From assembly GCF_022538055.1 (NCBI RefSeq), contig NZ_JAKZAM010000012.1, positions 85,814-149,813 of the forward strand: DNA of 64,000 nt, given 5' to 3'. A program made the translations under genes and the position numbers. Below the pieces are notes generated by a model. It had not been told where the DNA came from and did no database searches. It saw only the letters and a program-made list of their open reading frames with translations. This document shows, one piece after another, positions 63,218-64,000 of this stretch (within the stretch, counting starts at the first letter, position 1; each line of letters opens with the position of its first letter). Source of the stretch: Cognataquiflexum nitidum (GTDB taxonomy: Bacteria; Bacteroidota; Bacteroidia; Cytophagales; Cyclobacteriaceae).

Positions 63218-63769
63218 ATGTCCCTAATTTTCAAAAAAGCCGAAACTTACGGAGAATTTGTCGGCATCCTTGACCTGCAGCGGGAAAACCATATCAAGAA
63301 TCTGGTATCTTTAGATCAGGGATTCGTCTTTGCAGAGCATACTGTAGAAGATCTTTCAAAGATGAATTCCTTTGCGCCGCATATCATTGCCAAGGACGAC
63401 GAGCATGTCGCTGCTTATATCCTCGCGATGACAGTGGATTGCAAAGATGACATAGAGATGCTGATTCCGATGTTTGAGGAGTTTGACCAATTGGAGTACA
63501 AAGGAATCCCCCTATCAGAGTACAATTACTTGGTCGTCGGTCAAGTCGCTGTGGGGAAAGATTACCGGGGACAGGGAGTTTTTGACTATTGCTATCAATG
63601 CTATCGAGAGGAACATGGCGATAATTTTGATTTTGCCATCACGGAGATTTCCCAGCGCAATTACCGTTCACTTGCGGCCCATTACCGGGTCGGTTTCCGC
63701 GAACTCAGCCGCTACCCCAATGCCGATGGAGAGGAATGGATTATTGTAGTGTGGGATTGGAAGGGGTGA
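63218..63769 (+). CDS. GNAT-family N-acetyltransferase
   Basis: 183 aa from ATG 63218 (a GTG at 63203 is an alternative). The acetyl-CoA-binding motif A is VGQVAVGKDYRGQGVFDYCY, with the Arg/Gln-Gly-Gly loop, and motif B is FDFAITEISQRNYRSLAAHY. The C-terminal VGFRELSRYPNADGEEW completes the fold. Substrate unknown. It follows the bestrophin gene by 45 bp. Confidence 0.85.
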   Translation: MSLIFKKAETYGEFVGILDLQRENHIKNLVSLDQGFVFAEHTVEDLSKMNSFAPHIIAKDDEHVAAYILAMTVDCKDDIEMLIPMFEEFDQLEYKGIPLSEYNYLVVGQVAVGKDYRGQGVFDYCYQCYREEHGDNFDFAITEISQRNYRSLAAHYRVGFRELSRYPNADGEEWIIVVWDWKG

Positions 63770-63794
63770 GGTGAAGTTGGATTATATGTTATAA

Positions 63795-63814
63795 ACTTTC
63801 AAACTATTGAAAGT
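63795..63814. repeat. Perfect 8-bp inverted repeat after the GNAT gene
   Basis: ACTTTCAA-ACTA-TTGAAAGT, 26 bp after the stop codon. No T run follows, so it is not a standard terminator; it may be a weak terminator or part of the border of the mobile element that begins at the right edge. Confidence 0.4.
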
Positions 63815-63950
63815 AGCTATTGGGCTTTACCTTTCCTGTTTTTGTTTTATGTGTATCCGCATGAATGCACGTGACAAAATTTGACAATAAGTGTCAATAA
63901 TTTGTGGTTGAAGTATAGTGGTTGTTTCTTGTACTAAAATATGAAACATT

Positions 63951-64000
63951 ATGACCATACTACAATTCATGCAAAATTTTCCTGATGAATCAAGCTGCGA
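63951..64000 (+). CDS. Start of an IS1595-like transposase (cut off by the window edge)
   Basis: The last 50 bases encode MTILQFMQNFPDESSC, the N-terminus typical of IS1595-family transposases of Bacteroidota (M-x-(I/L)-x-x-F...FPDE...C), ahead of the zinc-finger region that should lie past the edge. Sixteen codons allow only a tentative call. No terminal inverted repeat could be set with confidence in the 180 bp upstream. Confidence 0.55.
   Translation, partial: MTILQFMQNFPDESSC

Overview
The window looks like a chromosomal segment of a Bacteroidota member, most likely order Cytophagales near Cyclobacteriaceae. This is inferred from gene families, not a database search. Supporting signs are a SusC/SusD pair, lipobox-type surface lipoproteins, Bacteroidota-style promoters (TAnnTTTG), a long (669 aa) urocanase, a Nif3 protein with an inserted domain, a 627 aa PurF-like protein, moderate-to-low GC and a poor Shine-Dalgarno signal. 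No rRNA, tRNA or CRISPR array was recognised.

Layout. 0-3.2 kb: an exported protein truncated at the left edge and lpxK on the minus strand, diverging from nif3 and a zinc-ribbon coiled-coil protein. 3.2-7.7 kb: a small exported protein, a histidine phosphatase and a menaquinone operon (hotdog thioesterase, menF, menD). 7.7-18.1 kb: a small polysaccharide-utilisation locus (SusC, SusD, PKD surface lipoprotein, GH16 beta-glucanase) with a divergent one-protein regulator (propeller, Y_Y_Y, one TM helix, LuxR-type HTH). 18.3-21 kb: a membrane XRE regulator and two divergent toxin-antitoxin modules (mazEF and Xre-RES). 21-30.6 kb: a propeller lipoprotein, a LysR regulator and the histidine-utilisation genes hutH, hutI and hutU, separated by long repeat-rich spacers. 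30.7-40.8 kb: a DUF1460 amidase, an exported unknown, a fatty-acid hydroxylase, katG, an Ntn-type amidohydrolase, a GH13 enzyme, a small beta-barrel protein and a TIM-barrel lipoprotein. 40.8-45 kb: a peroxide-linked set (glutathione peroxidase, Old Yellow Enzyme-like, DoxX, OhrR-type MarR) and an M42 peptidase. 45-52.5 kb: PurF-like, a small exported protein, a sigma-54 activator, a hybrid histidine kinase and an HNH protein. 52.5-64 kb: smpB, tsaD, a TamB-like protein, photolyase, a Smr protein, an unknown helical protein, bestrophin, GNAT, and the start of an IS1595-like transposase at the right edge.

The most unusual feature is a family of short palindromes. About 23 copies form a 1.6 kb array between hutH and hutI with eight 161-bp-type units. 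The array begins inside the hutH stop codon and contains a 438-bp higher-order duplication. The same palindrome occurs three times, in one reading frame and in reverse orientation, inside a lipoprotein gene 14 kb away (40502-40625), where it appears to have added a short repeated peptide. Other repeats include 7-mer tandem tracts, 9-mer tandem tracts directly upstream of hutU and smpB, 11-mer direct repeats upstream of susC, and a roughly 67-bp interspersed element in two copies. Two related 18-bp operators precede the glutathione peroxidase gene, and a near-consensus sigma-54 promoter lies upstream of the region encoding a sigma-54 activator.
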